6,995 nt of DNA, from contig JALWOO010000216.1 in NCBI GenBank assembly GCA_027083485.1, positions 1-6,995 on the forward strand, in the 5' to 3' direction. The notes beneath the pieces were generated by a model. The model ran no database searches. It saw nothing but the letters and a program-made list of their open reading frames with translations, and had not been told where the DNA came from. The DNA comes from Amylibacter sp. (lineage in GTDB: Bacteria > Pseudomonadota > Alphaproteobacteria > Rhodobacterales > Rhodobacteraceae). Each line of letters starts with the position of its first letter. Positions within the stretch are counted from its first letter, which is position 1. Both the position numbers and the translations under genes were made by a program. Below, piece by piece: positions 5,322 through 6,995 of the stretch.

Positions 5322-6257
5322 ATGTCCGACGCAGGCAGAAAAATGGATGTAGAGGACGTGTTGTCTTCCATCCGTCGATTGGTTTCCGAGGAAGCGCGCA
5401 GCGTGCCGGAAAAACGCACGCCCCAAAGTCGCCCATCGGCCCCCGCCTCCCCCGCGCCCGTTTCCGTTGAACCGGAAACAGCTGCTGAGCCAGTTTCCAC
5501 CATGCCCGTGCGCGAAAAGCTCGTACTGACACCCGCCTTTCGTATTCCCGGGGATCCCGCCGTTAACGAACCTGTGCAGGACAGCCCTGCAAAACAGGAA
5601 GCGCCCGAACCCACGATACAAGCAATTCATCCGGTTGCAGAAGACAGCCCTGTACAACCCTCGCCGATCACACCTGCTGAAACGGCGAGCACCACAGCCG
5701 GTGAACCTGCCCCCGAATCCCCTTTTGAAGCCAACGTCGCAGAATTTCCTCCCAAAGGTGAAGATATACAGACGGCACCGCTTGATCTGTCGTCGATCAT
5801 TCCCAGCCTTCAGGAACTACAAGAGCAGGCTCAGAAGCAAAAACAACACCTGGAACCTGTGCCTGAGCTGACGGAAAACACCGAACCGGCTGCGGATGTC
5901 GAGCCTGAGAATGAACCGGCAGAGGAAGTTTCACTCGACCCGATTGAAACCACACCGGATATTCCAGCCGAGCCTCCGCTCACCGCAAAAACGGAGCCTG
6001 TGCCAGAAGATACTGTCGAAGCGGTTTCAGACCCGGAACCAGTGGCAGAACATCCCGCCCACAGCAGCGAATTCGATGCCATTGATTACACCGCTCAAAC
6101 TGAAACCTATCTTGACGAAGAAGCCCTGCGCGAACTGGTTTCGGAAATGGTGCGGTCCGAATTGCAAGGCGAGCTTGGCGACCGTATCACCCGTAATGTG
6201 CGCAAGCTGGTACGCCGTGAAATCCACCGCGCTCTGGCATCACGCGAGTTCGATTAA
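5322..6257 (+). CDS. PopZ-like acidic scaffold candidate with long Pro/Glu-rich linker
   Basis: A 311-residue acidic protein with three parts. Residues 1-26 (core MDVEDVLSSIRRLVSEE) resemble the N-terminal helix of the alphaproteobacterial polar organiser PopZ, which starts with an EEILASIRRIISE-type helix that recruits partners. Residues about 27-260 are low-complexity, rich in Pro, Glu, Ala, Ser and Thr, with recurring EP/PE steps, and surely disordered. Residues 264-308 are a charged helix (LRELVSEMVRSELQGELGDR, then ITRNVRKLVRREIHRAL) that aligns by eye with the C-terminal DUF2497/PopZ oligomerisation region, though the typical Trp and Pro are missing. PopZ forms a polar matrix that anchors ParB-bound chromosome ends. 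Caulobacter PopZ is about 177 residues, so this linker is about three times as long. The ATG at 5322 follows GGAG with 7-base spacing. No valS follows, unlike the usual popZ neighbourhood. Function is inferred; it may be a Rhodobacterales-specific relative. Confidence 0.6.
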   Translation: MSDAGRKMDVEDVLSSIRRLVSEEARSVPEKRTPQSRPSAPASPAPVSVEPETAAEPVSTMPVREKLVLTPAFRIPGDPAVNEPVQDSPAKQEAPEPTIQAIHPVAEDSPVQPSPITPAETASTTAGEPAPESPFEANVAEFPPKGEDIQTAPLDLSSIIPSLQELQEQAQKQKQHLEPVPELTENTEPAADVEPENEPAEEVSLDPIETTPDIPAEPPLTAKTEPVPEDTVEAVSDPEPVAEHPAHSSEFDAIDYTAQTETYLDEEALRELVSEMVRSELQGELGDRITRNVRKLVRREIHRALASREFD

Positions 6258-6258
6258 T

Positions 6259-6293
6259 AATCCGGCTGGCGCGCAATTGCGGCCAGCCGGATT
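6259..6293. terminator. Bidirectional terminator-type hairpin between convergent genes
   Basis: A perfect 12-bp stem (6259-6270 paired with 6282-6293, AATCCGGCTGGC arms) encloses an 11-base loop that can itself pair (CGC-AATT-GCG). It begins one base after the stop codon of the PopZ-like gene and ends 9 bases from the stop of the opposing beta-helix gene. Only short T-tracts follow on each strand (ATTT on plus, ATTATT on minus). Confidence 0.7.
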
Positions 6294-6302
6294 TAGGGCG
6301 CT

Positions 6303-6995
6303 TTAAATATTGTCGTCACAGCGCAAAACGCAATGCACAACACCACTTACCGGCTCGGACCATTTTAGCACAAACTCTGTGTTACCGGCCCCTTGGCTCC
6401 CCGAAAAATAGGGCTGGGTATACACTTTCACATTGCTGGCATTCTTTACCGGCCCATTGGGAATTGCCGAAACCAGATTTTTTGCATTCCCGTCAAATGG
6501 CAGATATTTAACCGCATCCTGTGTCCAGCTATTGCTGGTCGCCCCCTGCTCGACAACAATATGTGCCGGATTCATGAACGGATTGACCACGTTGGTGAAC
6601 GTATTCCCCCAAACCGTGATATTTTTGAACTTGGTTGCATTCAGCGAGGCAATCGACGTGTCGACATTTTCCACCCGATCCAGCGCCGGCCCGGAATATG
6701 CCTTGAAAACATTGCCGGTGATCGTCAATCCGTTGATAAAATGTCCGGTGCCATAGGGTTTCAACTGTATCCACGAAAACCACGAATTTGCCCCGGACGA
6801 GGTAAAGTGATTGCCGGTAATGCTCAACCCGCCAAAGGAAAAACCCGCGATAATATCCGGCGTCGCGTCGTGTTCATTTGTCCATTCAATCGAGCAATTA
6901 TCGACATAATTCCCGATAAATGCGGTTTTGGGGTGATTATGGGTAAATATCAGCCCGGCAGTGCGGTCCGTGCCACCAGTCGAATCGCCCTGAAA
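6303..6995 (-). CDS. Right-handed parallel beta-helix protein (3' part, cut by window edge)
   Basis: The last 230 residues of a gene that enters from the right edge; the frame is open across the whole stretch, so the TTG at 6825-6827 is an internal Leu, not a start. Repeated rungs with a G-[LI]-[ST]-I-x-G-N-x-F pattern are visible: GGLSITGNHF (55-64 of the visible part), NGLTITGNVF (88-97) and KNITVWGNTF (124-133), with a more degenerate rung AFIGNYVDN (25-33). Asn-ladder repeats like these typify the pectate lyase/polygalacturonase-like beta-helix superfamily, usually secreted or surface proteins that bind or cleave polysaccharides. After about residue 145 the pattern fades into a C-terminal cap with two cysteines close together (HCVLRCDDNI). 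No catalytic residues can be assigned from this part, and the N-terminus with any signal peptide is outside the window, so substrate and enzymatic activity are unknown. Confidence 0.8.
   Translation of the reverse strand, partial: FQGDSTGGTDRTAGLIFTHNHPKTAFIGNYVDNCSIEWTNEHDATPDIIAGFSFGGLSITGNHFTSSGANSWFSWIQLKPYGTGHFINGLTITGNVFKAYSGPALDRVENVDTSIASLNATKFKNITVWGNTFTNVVNPFMNPAHIVVEQGATSNSWTQDAVKYLPFDGNAKNLVSAIPNGPVKNASNVKVYTQPYFSGSQGAGNTEFVLKWSEPVSGVVHCVLRCDDNI

Noticed and set aside
5400..6060. Possible tandem DNA repeats in the linker of the PopZ-like gene
   Set aside because: The recurring EP/PE steps are compositional. I could not find a fixed repeat unit at nucleotide level.
5831..6082. Ser/Gly-rich 83-codon open frame on the minus strand
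   Set aside because: It is the complement of the Pro/Glu-rich linker of the PopZ-like gene; the repetitive codons there keep the opposite strand open by chance.

Overview
The window looks like a chromosomal segment of an alphaproteobacterium, most likely Rhodobacterales (Roseobacter/Rhodobacter relatives). Pointers are the preT-preA pair, an erpA divergent from a type-2 dGTPase-like gene with xthA close by, moderately GC-rich codon use, and a PopZ-like acidic protein. No rRNA, tRNA, CRISPR array, insertion sequence or prophage signature was seen. Every intergenic gap is shorter than 300 bases.

Left part (1-2421, all minus strand). Reading leftwards, xthA (exonuclease III family, 1639-2421) ends in an intrinsic terminator at 1611-1634. 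Directly behind it lies a promoter-like pair with two tandem 16-bp imperfect palindromes resembling RutR-type operators (1564-1596). These precede preT (188-1510) and preA (1-168, cut by the window edge). PreT and PreA together form the NAD-dependent dihydropyrimidine dehydrogenase that opens reductive uracil/thymine degradation. Later genes of the pathway would lie left of the window.

Middle part (2542-5260). A small STAS/SpoIIAA-like protein (2542-3000, plus) converges on erpA (3027-3362, minus), an A-type Fe-S carrier. A hairpin sits across their junction. Divergent from erpA is a two-gene plus-strand unit: the dGTPase-like HD phosphohydrolase (3449-4600) and, 4 bases later, an unrecognised exported protein (4605-5228). 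This unit closes with a clear intrinsic terminator (5237-5260).

Right part (5265-6995). A plausible sigma-70 promoter (5265-5293) drives a 311-residue protein (5322-6257). It has PopZ-like N- and C-terminal helices separated by a very long Pro/Glu-rich disordered linker. It converges on the 3' part of a right-handed parallel beta-helix gene (6303-6995, minus, cut by the window edge), with a 12-bp-stem hairpin between the two stop codons.

Most of the window is housekeeping. I found no clear new multi-gene system. The most interesting points are the tandem operators over the preT promoter, the long-linker PopZ-like protein with a conserved-looking island inside the linker, and the unknown exported protein coupled to the dGTPase gene.
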